From assembly GCA_030374765.1 (NCBI GenBank), contig JARGXX010000099.1, positions 2,542,001 through 2,606,000 on the forward strand: a DNA stretch of 64,000 nucleotides, in the 5' to 3' direction. The notes beneath the pieces are model-generated. The model searched no databases, was not told the DNA's origin, and worked only from the letters and a program-made list of their open reading frames with translations. Position 1 is the first letter of the stretch, and the number at the start of each line of letters is the position of its first letter. The DNA is from Agarophyton chilense. Lineage: Eukaryota > Rhodophyta > Florideophyceae > Gracilariales > Gracilariaceae. Both the position numbers and the translations under genes were made by a program. Shown here piece after piece: positions 9,986-22,199 of the stretch.

Positions 9986-12900
9986 AGCGACTGTTTAATG
10001 ATTGGTTTCGCACCTGGGTCCCGGTAGAAACGGTTGAGGTAGAAGCGGTGGAAGCGCCAGTCGAGGCATGATGCGAAAGGGGGAGCGGGGTAGTTCTCGC
10101 GGAGTACATGAACGGAGCCGAGGATGGAGGAAGAAGGGATGAGACGGAACCAAGGGGAGACATTTTCAGAGGTTGAGGCTGAAGAGATATGTACCGGGTT
10201 CATTGTGTGATTATGTTCGTCGTCCGTGGCCCAGAGAAGGGAGATGCAGTTGAGGGCTTGGTCAATGTTGTCCCTTGGGGGGACTACCTTTAAGAACTGA
10301 ACGAATGCGAGTTCGGTGGAGGTGTTGGGGGTGTTTTTTTATGAGAGTCCAATGCGAGAGCTGAGTTTGCACACCTAGATTGCGAGGGAAGAGGTGGAGG
10401 AGGTTTTGCCGGCGACGATGATGTGTGAGAACTTTGGAGACTTGGAGGGACCGAAGGAGGGAGCCGCGAAGATGAGTTGAATGACTGGGATGGGGGGATC
10501 CTTGAGTGCGATTTCGTTTTTTGCCGGGCGGTAATCCTGCAGTTTAGGGATATACAAACCGACGATGTACGGGGACTTGACTACGGTGAGATGGAAGAGA
10601 CGAATGTTGGATTGGTGCTCGTGGAGGGAAATTGTTTCGAGGGAGAGGTTGATGAAGGAGGGGAGGAATGCAGTGGTTCCTATTTGTAAGAGGGTGTAAA
10701 TGGTGTCTGGAAAGTAGAGGTCTTCGAAGGAGGATGGATGGGAGAGGGGGTTGAGGCGGAGGAGCCTGTGTGAGGTGATGAGGTGTGAGAGTGGTACGGT
10801 TCTGCCGTCATGGACAAAGACAAGCGGACGGGGTGTAAGAGGAGTTCGGGAGAAGGAGGACGAGAGGGAAGGGTGAGAGGATATGGGATTCCAATGCTGG
10901 AGTGCGTGCGACCGGTCGATGGCGCGGATGGTTTCAGTGTGGGCGGTTGATCGTCGCTGTGGTATTCCACTGAAGACTGTAGAGATCTCGGTGCAGTGGG
11001 TATCCACAGAAATAACCGCGAAGAGCGGGTCTCGCCTTGCGAGCGACGGTTCTTAGATAAGAAGAGAGTCTGCGGAAAGCAGCCAAGTGTGTCTGAACAA
11101 AGGGGAAAATACGTGTATTCACGAGGCGGATGTCCAGATGCGGCGGTACGTAATAAACACGAGATCGGCTCGACAACCCGTGTGACAAAACAAATAACCA
11201 GGTGACAGTAGAGAAAACAACACACACACACACACACACACAGAAATCTGTAGAAAAAGCGTGGTAAACGCGCAACAGTAGAGGGTATCCACGAGAGCTA
11301 TAGCTCAGAACGGTTAAGAACTGATACTATAGGTGCCCCTTTGTGGTAAACCACTTTACGATTTCTAGGACTCACCAACATGGTGCTTTGGTTGGCTGGT
11401 GGTTGTTGGTTGGCCTTCGCCGTTCTCACCTGGGCCTCGTGCCCTTTAATGTGCCAAGAGGCAAAGAAAGTACTGTACAGTAAGGCATACACGTGGCGTG
11501 CCACTACATAATTATTTAAATATACCAAAAAATATATTTGGTGATGGCACCCTGCGGTGTACACTAAATACAGTACATCCTAATGAAAATTCTCCTGTTC
11601 CAATCTTTCCATGAAGTAATTCTTCTCATAACTTCTCGTAATTGAGTATAGCCCAAGCAATAGCTTATAAATGCCGTATCGCGACTTCGTAATATTTCGA
11701 TCGGCCGAACTCAGGTGCATCCAGAATCCTACAGTCGCTTGGAGGTGTGACGGTAATGAGCTTTGAGGAGGGTGTGAGCGTGTTCGTAGATGCCAGCATA
11801 GTTGAAGTGGTGGCCGCCGTATCTTTAAATGTCTTCGACGATGTGATCGAGGAGGCGGAACTGGAGGGTGTCGAGGTTGGAGGTGTAGTGAGGGCCTAGA
11901 GTGGTGACTACCGCGAGCTGGAAGGAGCGAATGTGGTCCTCTAGTGTTGAGAGTGACTCTTCTGTCCATTCTGGGACGGTGTTGTAGCGCATGGACATAA
12001 GGAGGAGGTCGGTGCATTTGGTGAAGACAGTGGAGATCGGGGCGGTTTGTACTTTGTTGCAGCATCTGTCGAAGAAAGCGCCGATGAAGGGGAAGCTCAT
12101 GTCGAGAGCGCGGTAGTCTTTGGCTTCGAGCATACTGCGTATGCCTTTCTGGAGTGAAGAATCCGTTGAGGTTACGAGCGCTGTCGGAGGTGGAGAAAAT
12201 GATCCGGAGGCCTTGAGCGGTGGAGTAAGCTTCGATCGCGGCGAGAATGGAGTTTGAGTGATTGAGTATGGCGGTGCGAACGGACATGAAGGAGCGGGAG
12301 GTGTTGGAAGGGCCTATGTTGGTGAAGAGAGATTCGGACTTGAGCCTTTCGATGGCTGTGAGTTTGATGAGCTTGGAGATTCCGAGATGAAAGTTGTGGA
12401 GGGGTTGTAATGCGAAGATGTTGTAGGAGTTGAGCTCTTGGGAGATGGTGTGGGGGGGGGGTAGGATTCGAGAATGGAGCTGTACTACGCGAGGGATACT
12501 TTTTGGAGGGCTGTGAGTGCTTTCTCTTTCTTTGTGCGGGCGACTCTTGGTTTTCGGGAGAGGTGCGCTAGTTCACAGTCATGTAGGAGAGAGGCGTGCA
12601 GCTTTCGAGTGTTGGAGGTGTGATGGGGGGTGCGGGAGGGAGCGTTGTGAGAGGGTTGGTGGAGGAGGGAACGAGTGAGGGGACATCGGTGGCAGGGTAT
12701 CTTAGGCCGTGTTTCGTGGGAGATGGCGAGGATGTCCTTGGCCTCGAAGATGTCTGCGCAATAGCTTTCGAGGAAAGGGTGACATTGGCGGTGGGCTCTG
12801 TGAGCGTCACGGAAGTGGAATCCAAGGAGACCGGAAGAGAGAAGGGGCTGGAGGATAGTTTTGATGGCAGCTTTTGTGAGTTCCGTTCTTGTTTCGAGAT

Positions 12901-13966
12901 GGATATCTGCGGACGAGCGAGGGATAGCGTCTGCTTCGGGGGCAGATGCGTTGGGTTGGAAAGAAATTTGGAGGTAACCCACGAGGGTGAGGTTTTGAGA
13001 GATGCATTTTCGTCTGAAGAAGTCCGAGAAGTTGAGGAGGGTGATGTGGAGGGGGTAGGAGGTGATAGAGGAGGCTTTGAGGGAGGTGGAGAACTTGTTT
13101 GAGTAGAGATGGATCAAAGCGATGAAGGAGTCCGTTCCGGTTGTGTGGGGGCAGTGCCATATGATCTTGTCGTTCTTGGACTGCATGATGGCGGATTTGA
13201 ATGCAGGGAAGACGTTGTGCCCGAGAGAGGCGGCCATTGGGTGAGAGAAGGCGTGGGAACCGGATTGTGACTTTTGGGCGAAGGGGTGGAAGAAGGCGTT
13301 GTGGTGGTGTGCGAGGAAGAGCTGATGATTGAGGACATCGATTGGGTTTTTGACGTAGACGGTTGCCGAGAAGCGGTGGAGAGTATCGGTGATTGAGTGT
13401 GGGACGAGGCCGAAAGAACTGATGCGGTGCTTGAAGAGGTTTTCTTGGAGCTCGATGCAAGGGCGGGCGGAGGAGATGTTTCGCTGGAAGGTTGAATTGG
13501 AGAAGTTTGGATCGTTGAGGATGGCGATGAGCTCGTCCGCTTTGCGGTGGCCGAGGTTGGCGGCAATGGAGAAGATGTAGAGAACGAGCTGCTCTACCAG
13601 TGCGTGTTCGAAGATGAAGGTTAAAGGGGGCTGGGAGAGTGGGGCTGAGGATGAGACGGAGCAGAGAGGACTGTTAGCGACGTGGCGTGCGTCTGCGGTG
13701 TGGAGAGAGAGGGCATGTTGCTGGTGGTGGTAGGAGTCCTCATCTGCGAAGAGAACGTTACCGGAGGGGCGGTTTGAGGGGGTGCGAGGGGCGTGCAGTT
13801 GAGGAGTGGACGTGTGGCGCTTTGTGCGTCGGAGATAGTGGGTTATGGTTGGTAGGGGCGTGCGTTTTGTGGGGGAGATCCGGTGAGGGCACCTTCGTTT
13901 TTGGCGCTGTAGGTCAGGGGTGGTGCGGGCGAAGAAGGAGCAACGGGAGAAGCAGCAGCGAGGCAT
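9982..13966 (-). pseudogene. Plavaka/CACTA-like transposase, decayed
   Basis: The minus strand from an ATG at 13966 starts with a degenerate C2H2 finger (MPRCCFSRCSFFARTTPDLQ ... RRCPH), then KIIWHCPHTTGTDSF, SYPLHITLLNFSDFFRR and LTLVGYLQISF. Next come LLGFHFRDAHRAHRQCHPFLESYCADIFEAKD and a Cys/His pair HRCPLTR. After a frame change at a ten-G run (12452-12461) it continues with FALQPLHNFHLGISKL, FPFIGAFFDRCC, TLQFRLLDHIVEDI, an in-frame TAA, and RYGGHHFNYAGIYEHAHTLLK. The C-terminal part continues in other frames to 9982 (FVQFLKVVPPRDNIDQALNC, VSPWFRLIPSSSILG, WRFHRFYLNRFYRDP). The order of zinc finger, display-of-N phrase, HP(F/I)L..Y..D and final LDH.V.DI..YG block is what I know from Plavaka-type CACTA transposases. 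Family assignment is by motif memory, not by a search. Confidence 0.6.
11221..11242. repeat. (CA)11 microsatellite
   Basis: Eleven perfect CA dinucleotides inside the transposon remnant. Confidence 0.95.
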
Positions 13967-14399
13967 GGTGTGGAATGCGGGGGCGCGTTGATGCGAAAGA
14001 AGGGAGAAGAAGCAGGAAGGCGTGGAGGTTATGGCGAATATAGTGCGGTGATAATTATATGGGGAGAGTTGTGGGGCATGCAGTTCACGTGATGCAGGGC
14101 TGTGAGGAGGAGCCGAGACAGACTGCGGGCACTTATACCTGCGTTGTGGTAATTTGGGAATTTGGCTACGTGCCGCCAAAGTGCAAGATTTCTAGTTCTA
14201 TTTGGATATTTATTGCTATTGTCAGGCTTTATTGTCTATTACGCGAACATGAGTGAGGGTAGCGAAAACGTGATATTCATGCACAATGTTTTACTATGCA
14301 CACTTGATTGGGGCTTCCAAAAACTTCGGATTACGCAGTTTTTTGCTAGTTCAGTTTCTCTAAGAACTAGCAACTTTGAATGAGTTTAATTATTTTTAG

Positions 14400-16740
14400 A
14401 AAATATGGAACTGCAAAAATGAAAGAATTCATGGGTTTTCTGTACATTTTAGTTCGTCCGTTTTTGACGCCTAAACTTGCATTCCGAGAACACAGGCGAA
14501 CCCCTTTCCTGAATGAAGACGTCTGTGAGATCCTTTGGTTCGTATCATTAGTGAAGGGATCTGCGAAAGACACGTTTTCCAGAGACAGATTTTTCAACAA
14601 TCACATCTTTTGGCTGCATATTGTTGTGTACGAACGGCATTTCTCCAGAAAAGGGTGACAGAGGTACAATCCTGTAAGTACGTATTGAAATTATTCGCGT
14701 TGCTGCCCTTCCATCACTTTAAAGGAGCTTATCAAGAATCATAAGCATTTGCTCCACTACGACATCACCGCGTAGATAATCCTTTCTTTTCAAAATCCCT
14801 TGGTACCGGTTGCCATCGGGTCAAATACAAATAATGTTTCAAGGCCGGCTCAGACCTGCGTAAACCGTCGCATAGCGCTCAAAACTGTGAATGTAAGGGA
14901 GAGCTTCGAGATGGTCTTCTGAACAGATGGGAAGAAAAATTGTGGGAACGGGAACGTTTGTCAGCTTTTCTAATCTTTTTAGAGAATACGATTTCAAATC
15001 TAATCGCTTCCCTTCTTGCTTCGCATCATGGTCGATTACAGATAACAATATGTATGCATCGCTGACCGTTTTTATTTCGGAGACTGTAGATCCGTGGTGT
15101 TGGTGAAGAGGTTCTAGGATTTTTTCGGCAGCTTCCTTCTTGTCTTTATCTAATTTTTAAAATGCTGACTATTTCTCTGTGGCGGCACATAGTCTTGCAG
15201 ATTTCGTCAGAGCGAGATGTTGCCACAAGAACTGAGCCGGAAATTCGGAATCCATCGAAATGCCAGTGCCAGTCAACGCGCTTTGAAAGAGATTTGGGTC
15301 CAAACTCTTAGAGATGTATAACCTAGATAAAAGCTGGTGAGCGAGTTGCAGCGGCGTTGATACCGGAACTTCGATGCATCTGTTTCAGGAGATGGCTGGA
15401 CTACTGAGTAGCGCAGTTGAGATAGCATCTATCATAGCACCTGAATCCAACTAGATTGCAACCATTCTGAACGCCATTTTCAGGTCTTGATTTGTTTCTG
15501 CTCGAACACATGCGGCAAAATATCGTAAGCAAGCAGTTGTCACTTCAGTGGGCATCGTTGAGCTTTTCCAGTCGTTCTCTTTCAATCTGCGCTTCTCTTT
15601 GTTCGAAATAGATCAAGCCGTATAACTCTCGCGAAAGTTTATTTCCTGAGGTTATATGAGAATGAAAGAAGCGAGACCGCCTCCAATCTTCAACACCCTT
15701 TTCTGTCACAAGTCCACCTTCGATCGCCTCTTTCATTCTTTCAACCTTATCCTCTGCGGCTTAGAGTGCTAACCTAACTTCTTCGTGTGTTCTACTCATC
15801 CTGTGGAGATCAATATTTCTTATTTGTTCATTGGAAAATGAAGCCATTGCCAAATGATCTCGAGCAGTAAGCTCTCGATTTACAAGAGAATCTTGCGCTG
15901 CTGGTAATCCACTTTCCAGTTACAGTCTGTAAAGATCCATGGACTCATGAGTCCTCATGCACAGAGACCATTTCGTAGCTAAACAGCATGACTCGATCCG
16001 GAAAAACTCCAAGAGAGGGTCCTCCTTGGAGACCACACAACACATTGATATTTCATTTCCACATCACTCTTTTCGTCCGATCGGCTCTCTCCCTATTAAC
16101 CATACAGTTTGTTCGTTAGTATGCTCTTAACACCGTCCAATGCCTGCCTTCTGCAGCAAGCATCATGGTTGGAATACCATCTTAATCGTACACCCTGTAG
16201 ATTCGGCGCCACGCTCTGCCATCTCTCTGCGCCTTGTAAGAATGCTGTTTGCATTGTTCCAAGGCAAGACGCTGCTCGGTCCCAACAACCAACTCAGAAT
16301 TCCAAAAAAACAAGAGCAGAAGAGGCCGCAGCTGCATAGGCTATGTCAGAATTTATTTCCAGGTAGCTAAAAAGAGCCGCAGGGATTTACGTAGTTAGTA
16401 TATTTGCGTCAAATTCTTTCAGTACAGGAAAGAATTCATCTCGGTCTGCGGATACTTCGGTGTTCAGTAAACGGAATAGTAGCTCAGTCTCCGCCAGGGT
16501 CCCATGATCCACAACGTGAGAAACGCTCGCATTATCTTGGCTTCTGCGACGCTGAATAGAAAAGGAAAAATTCTCCTCGAGGAGCAACTCGTTCTCCTCG
16601 ATACGAACGCAGATGTTTTCATCTATTCTACCGTGCATCACAAACGGAGCGTTCACAGTTTGATTTGAAGCGCATTTTGAGGAGGTCAGCCGATCAAGAA
16701 ATTCTGTAAATATGAGCTGTGCTGCAAGTCGTTGCTCTAC
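14400..16740 (-). pseudogene. ATM/Tel1 kinase, decayed: FAT C-terminal half and start of the kinase domain
   Basis: On the minus strand, fragments in several frames follow the ATM order. VEQRLAAQLIFTEFLDRL and DEFFPVLKEFDANIL (16740-16390) lie in FAT. KEAIEGGLVTEKGVEDW (15736-) precedes the segment SDAYILLSVIDHDAKQEGKRL and LKRLEKLTNVPVPTIFLPI (about 15060-14920). HLEALPYIHSFERY and AGLSRP follow (14915-14840), and IRTYRIVPLSPFSG (about 14700-14655) matches the N-lobe of the PI3K-like kinase. Many stops and frameshifts are present, including in the segment between FAT and kinase. The catalytic loop is not recognisable further downstream. Confidence 0.8.
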
Positions 16741-17071
16741 AGTTATGAATTGCTAATGGTATAGGATAGCCTCCTATAGCCGAAAGTGGACATGAAGCGA
16801 GACAAAGGCAAGTAGGCGGCAGAGCCTTCTGAAAACAGTCACTGTAGACTGAAGCAACACGAACACACGAATTAGGCGGCAGAGCCTGTCAGTTATCCGC
16901 CGTGATGGCTTTAGAGCGAAAGGGAGCAGAAAAACGCGCTACATAAGGCTTGACGTAGCCAGTAAACAGAAAAGAAAAGAAAGGGAAGGACCCGAGCACA
17001 TCCTTATGCTGAACTGATATTGCATTGTCTTATTCGCGCCCCAACTCCGTAGTCTACACCCCACGTAATAA

Positions 17072-18172
17072 ATGTCAATCAACAAACCTCGGATGGTAAC
17101 AGTTATCGGCCCAGCGGGGCTTGTATCTGCGGAGGACAACGGAAGTATTCACCACGCTCCAAAAATCACTACGAACATCACGTCAAAGGTGAGCTACCGC
17201 GAAGCATGGAGGAGAAGGATGAAGATGATGTTACAATTCGCCGACATCGATAACAAATATAAAGCGATTTGTGCCGGGGCTGGACACTTGGATTATCTTG
17301 CATGTGATGCTACAGCGCAAGAAATGTTGAAGAAGGCCGAGCGATGTGGAAAGTTATGTTTCGATCCGGACGTGTACGACATAAAAAAGAACAAGATGGT
17401 AGAAGCCGTACTCGATGTAATCGCAAAAGACAGCCCGACAGAGAGTGTTAAACGAGAAGTAGACCTACTCACAGCAATACAGGAGCGCCATAGATATTCA
17501 AACAAAAACAAATCCTCATTCGCAACGAGATTCAACGCAGCAGTCGCGCGATATACCAACCATACCTCAGATATAAGCGACGCAACAAGTAGGCAGTTTG
17601 CGATCCTCATGCTCCGCAACTCATCCCTAACTTCAGACACCATGAACGCTCTTCTTTTTCATTTGACATCAAAGCATCGTCCCCTGGCTACCCATGAACA
17701 GTCCGCACAACTAATCCTGTCTTCAACGGAACTGAAGCTATTGGTAGAGGTGATTCAGATGAAGAACTCCCCAAATGATGAGACCATTATTGCGGTGTCA
17801 GAAAAAATCAAGGCTGCGCAAGACTTGGTTCATCACCAGAGCAAGACAAAGGCTCCCATGTTTACCCTTGAAGACGCAACCGACTCGATTTCGCATGTTG
17901 AAGATTTTCCAGACAGAACCTGTAAGACAATGCTTGGCAAACGCTCTATGAGAAACCAGTCCGAAAGCACAAAGCACATAAAGAAGATGAAAGAAGAGAG
18001 TGAATGCCGTGCATGTGGACAAGTTGGACATTGGTTCCGCGACAGCGAAGAATGTAGAAGCAAGATGTATAGGAAGCGCACAGGGTCCCAGACAAAACCA
18101 AACAAAGAGAAACAGCAAAGCAATAACGAAATCGGAGAGAAGCAGAAGGGGGCTTCGCTTTTTGGAAACTGA
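17072..18172 (+). CDS. Gag protein of the ATM-inserted retroelement
   Basis: The frame is open for 366 codons from an ATG. The body is helical and mixed-charge. Near the C-terminus there is a zinc knuckle CRACGQVGHWFRDSEEC (Cys-X2-Cys-X4-His-X5-Cys), followed by a Lys/Gln/Asn-rich tail, as expected of a retrotransposon nucleocapsid. It is intact although the pol part downstream is broken. The capsid-like part was not identified beyond its position. Confidence 0.75.
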   Translation: MSINKPRMVTVIGPAGLVSAEDNGSIHHAPKITTNITSKVSYREAWRRRMKMMLQFADIDNKYKAICAGAGHLDYLACDATAQEMLKKAERCGKLCFDPDVYDIKKNKMVEAVLDVIAKDSPTESVKREVDLLTAIQERHRYSNKNKSSFATRFNAAVARYTNHTSDISDATSRQFAILMLRNSSLTSDTMNALLFHLTSKHRPLATHEQSAQLILSSTELKLLVEVIQMKNSPNDETIIAVSEKIKAAQDLVHHQSKTKAPMFTLEDATDSISHVEDFPDRTCKTMLGKRSMRNQSESTKHIKKMKEESECRACGQVGHWFRDSEECRSKMYRKRTGSQTKPNKEKQQSNNEIGEKQKGASLFGN

Positions 18173-20303
18173 GGTCCGGGAAGCTCCGCCCAGACCTCAA
18201 CCCCATACTTGATGAAGGGGCACCAACGTCCACGGGAGGAATCGATAATGCAACTGCACTATGTGACTCGCTAGGTTTGGCTGTGCATTTAGATCCACCT
18301 CGTGATAAGTACTATCATGCATGGGGGGATACAGCCGAAATCCCAAAGAGATGATGGACAGGGAAAGGCTGAAGGAAAGGTTGAGGGATGAAAGGAAAGT
18401 TCGCCAGCTGTGGCTCGGATTTAATTGGAGGCGCTCAATCTCTCATTTATATACAACTCAAAAAAAACCTCAGCCAACTAGACGCCAAGCCAGAGCAAAC
18501 CCTAGACTACAAAGCAGGGACACCCAATAATACCAATCATATTCAAGCACGACATTAACCCTAGCCAAAGTTCATTGCAGCACACAACAAGGCAATACAA
18601 CAGTGGAAAGCACATCATTACACTGACGTGTGCACAAAGTTAATATGCCAGCACACGCTTCTTGCAATCCGCCTCCATACACGTTCACCTTCCAGCACAG
18701 TACACCAAGTCTTCTGTAATACACATGACACGCTCTTCTCCAAGTACATTCGTTACACCTTGTGAAACGTGTACATAGTACACCAGCTGGAAATCCTGAA
18801 CAGCGTGCAGAATAGTTCAAGTAGACAACGTACACACATGTACTCCAGAAAACCCCAATAGTGCCATACCACTTGTACACATCACATTGCAGGTGCATAT
18901 TTGCAGTAGCCAATCACAGCACGAGGTCACGTTGAGGTCCAGCTGATACGCATATGCGTTTTTCCAGAGGCACCCTTCAAAATAGCCCATGCTCTCCTGC
19001 ACATTTGGTTTTCAGTGACAGCATAGGCACTTGCACCAACAAGAGATAGTGTGCACATGGAACTTCTCCATCAATGACGTTAATGGGAGACCAACTGTGA
19101 TACCATTTGACCTAGTCGGAAGAAATTCACCACTGATCATCGGGCTGGACATTAAACGATATGCAGACACTCTGAATTGTCAAAACCCACCGGTTATCTC
19201 CTTTAAAAGACCTTTTGACTCAGAAGTACGAGTGTTCTACACTTACATTGACCAGGACAGAGCGAAAAATGACAGACTTCGAATTGAGATCATCCCCCCA
19301 TGTACGCTCCACAATGAAGAGTCTTCTGGGAAACCACAGCAAGAGAATGAAGGGCAACGCCATTAACAAGATTCACCGCTTCACGCATGCTACATCGGAA
19401 GAGATGAAATCTATTCTTTCCGACGCAGACATGCTTACGAACAAATTAGCAATAACTTGCGACAAGATATATGACGCATGTGACATATGCGTTTCTTCAG
19501 GCCGCCCATCACACTGCAAGAAGATATCCCTCAGCCATGTAAATGAGGCATTCAATGAGTCCATACAAGCTGATTTTGTCACGGTCTATATCAATGAAGA
19601 AAAGTATGAAGTACTTAATATCATAGACGCCGGAACAAACTACGGAGAACGAACGTTCGCTCCCACGAAAGACGCAGCAGAAATGTCAAACAAGATGGAG
19701 TCTGAGTGAATTTACCACCATGGGGCACCAAAGTTCTTCAGTGCAGACCCAGAATTTACGAAACCAGTTATGATAAGGTTCCTCGATGCACATGGGATAC
19801 AGACTCAACCCAGACCATCGAGATCATCGTCGAAGAATGGTAAGGTTGAACGTAATAACGGACTGTTCAAAGCCGTGCTCAATAGGATCTCTCGGGAAAA
19901 TACCATGGCATCACCACAAACTCTTGTATCCCGGGCGTCGTTTCTCACAAACCTATTTCACGGAAACTCTGTGCTCGGTGCATTTCAACTTGCCCGAGGA
20001 TGTGCACCTTCGGTACTAGGTATACACTCCAGCAAGGTATCTTTCTGTTCTAATGGAGTGCAGGATTTTGTAAATAGATTCGTGAAATCCTTCTCCAGAT
20101 GTAGTTCTAGATACCAAACACTTTCTCGGGTTCGGCTTTTAGGAAGGATCCCATTGCTGAAGTTTCCAAGCAGCTGCATGTCGCATCTTATTCAGTTGGT
20201 CAATGAGGGCACACTGCTTCGGGTACGAGAGGTTGTTGTGCCCACGACTCATGGCCGCAACCCTTCGTCGAAGTTCCTACCAATAGGCACAGAAAATATT
20301 TAA
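18173..20303 (+). pseudogene. Protease and integrase remnant of the ATM-inserted retroelement
   Basis: After gag, a different frame reads ILDEGAPTSTGG (about 18205), like an aspartic protease active-site region, and later PLIIGLDIKRYADTLN (about 19130), like its C-terminal part. The 450-500 bp between them (about 18540-19020) are non-coding and look inserted. Integrase follows: HRFTHATSEE and CDKIYDACDICVSSG (His/Cys zinc-binding region), then QADFVTVYI and NIIDAGT. APKFFSADPEF (second acidic residue) and SSKNGKVERNN (the Glu) follow, then SFLTNLFHG. Stops separate these blocks. No RT follows. Confidence 0.7.
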
Positions 20304-21772
20304 TGTCTTTAGTCCTGCAAAGCACTTGAACTTCTGGATTTTGCGATTGAGATCAAAAGATAATTCATTGCCCGTAGACCAGTATCTGTAAACCTGCTCC
20401 TCGGAGTTCATAACTCCATACCCATAATTATCTTGCTTCATGGGCACTTCTAAAGCACCTAATGCCGAGGCCCATTCATTATTAAAGGTAGCAATATTAG
20501 CGACCAGTGTCTTCAAGTCTTTGCCAGAGTAAAAAGCAGTTCTACTATCTGGTTCACTGATGGAATCATAGCTTTGTGTACCAGAGGTCTCACCTGTGCC
20601 CTAGCTTCTTCCAACTCCTCTTCAAGAAAAGACTTTCCGTCTTAATTGGTTGAGTTCTCTTTCTTCGTTTTTGAAGAACGGCAAAGCTCAATACGGATCT
20701 CTTTCTGGCTGATGTGCAACTGCGCAAAGCCAATGGAAGAGAAATAAGCCTTGCTGCTCAACGAAGCCGATGCTACTTCTTCATACGGAATTTTGAAGAT
20801 GTAATAGCAAGGATAAGTTTTATCAGTGTGGTGAAACCAATGAGAAACACCATCTTTGAAGACAACAGCAAGGCCAATTTGACACAACACGTCGAGCACA
20901 TAAACAAGTAGTCTGGGCAAGACTACTGGGGTTTTGGTATTACTCAGAACATGAATTCTTAGCAATTCACTGGCGAGGGCTAGACGCTCGATGTCAAGAT
21001 CACATATCGTATCCATGAGAATATATGGCATCATCTGACACCATACTTTATACGACGCAAAACATATTGATGAAAGCACCTGCATTTCTTTCGATCGGCA
21101 TGTCCTAGCAAAAGCTGCAGAGAACGTTCGCACCCATTTCTCAAGACCTGACTGATTTGTAAAATCATTAGAAATACACGACCAGAGACGCACTCCCAGA
21201 ATATCTGGAAGTCCTTCAATAGAAACCTCTTCTCCTGTCCTAGGATCCAGAAGAATCGCAGATGGTTCTTTTCTTATTAAGTCTGCGCCCCGGTCGCCTT
21301 CACAGAGAAAAGAGATAGCTTTAAGACGATCATTATTTGCAGCAAAAAAAGAACGATCGTCTTCCGTTCGCAAAATTGTTCTCAGCGTTTTGAAGGCTGT
21401 CAGAGCTCAAATAGGGGTTCCAGAACTCAGTATATCTCGAAGCAAAAACATGCTCATCTGGGTTCCGCTCCCCACATCTTCGTATCTCCCAAATAGGGCT
21501 CTAGCTGGAATGTTACGATGGTAGTTTGGAGTTGAAGATATGGGCGTTGAGTAAAGGTTCAGGAGACCCAGTTTGTTTAAGAGTTTCGCCGACTCTAGTA
21601 AAATTGCGTTTCGAAGCTCTTCATCAGGCGAGTCATCTTGAAGAAATGAATGAAAGATCAAATGAGAGTTGTCCAGTGTGTCGAAACAGACTTGTTCGTG
21701 CTGATTTTTGAAGTTCGTATACTCTATTTCATACGAAATAACATCAAAAACTCGAGTAGCAGTCACGTACAC
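20277..21772 (-). pseudogene. ATM/Tel1 kinase, decayed: N-terminal side of the FAT domain
   Basis: This is the upstream part of the ATM remnant at 14400-16740, separated from it by a retroelement. The longest frame (21373-20642) contains WCQMMPYILMDTICDLDIE and IPYEEVASASLSSKAYFSSIGFAQL, matching the ATM segment where a solenoid leads into 'LxVAxxAxxCxAxFxALLYxE'. Next, SISEPDSRTAFYSGKDLKTL and IATFNNEWASALGALEV (20560-20450) match the ATM 'SIGEPDS' and 'YEHEAMWGKAL' segments. The frame upstream (21772-21407) contains EELRNAILLESAKLLNKLGLLNLY and is probably the preceding helical region. Frame changes near 21375 and 20640 break the gene. Confidence 0.75.
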
Positions 21773-22199
21773 TTTGCTTTGGAAAAAGTATCAAATACAT
21801 CCCAATATTTCTGTGTTCTAGTTAAGTGGAGGATTTTGTATTCGTTTTCCTGGCTCGCACTCTTGGGGCAAAATATCCCTATCAGTACTCCGTGTGCACT
21901 CTATGACACGTGCATGAAGACTGAGGAATACCACGTGTACTCCAGTGACACTATACAAGCACGGCAGCACTACTCTGAGAGCCCCGTGAAGACCAAACTT
22001 CATTCTACTAGGAATGTTTCAGTAAACAAGTTTTAGAAAATGAGTTTGTGAGTAGCAGAAACCGCACCCTCCAGCTGCGCGTAATTTTTTGCCTACAGAA
22101 CCCATCGGCGAAATTGTCTCGACGATATGCACACCGATTGAACTCTAATTAACCTCCAAGCGACCCAGTTGTAGCACATTGCACTCCAACTACCCTTCT

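Larger units (their letters stand above)
7329..13966. mobile_element. Decayed DNA transposon with Plavaka/CACTA-like transposase
   Basis: A minus-strand transposase remnant (13966-9982) and a plus-strand, purine-rich coding remnant (7329-9985) lie tail to tail with no intact cellular gene between them. Both show stops and frameshifts in long, otherwise coding-like stretches. The unit lies between the RPB1 and ATM pseudogenes. I did not find convincing terminal inverted repeats or a target duplication, so the limits given are only those of the coding remnants. Confidence 0.5.
16760..20303 (+). mobile_element. Truncated LTR-type retroelement (gag, protease, integrase) inserted in the ATM pseudogene
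   Basis: The plus strand carries gag (17072-18172), a protease remnant and an integrase remnant, ending at about 20303 where ATM coding resumes on the other strand. Integrase follows protease directly and no RT is seen, which fits Ty1/copia gene order with loss of everything after integrase. The leader (16760-17071) repeats the phrase ggcggcagagcc at about 16814 and 16873. I found no LTR pair or target duplication, so the ends are approximate. Confidence 0.7.

Noticed and set aside
12596-13102. 168-codon plus-strand frame opposite the transposase
   Set aside because: Antisense shadow of the transposase remnant with low-complexity Gly/Glu/Val content.
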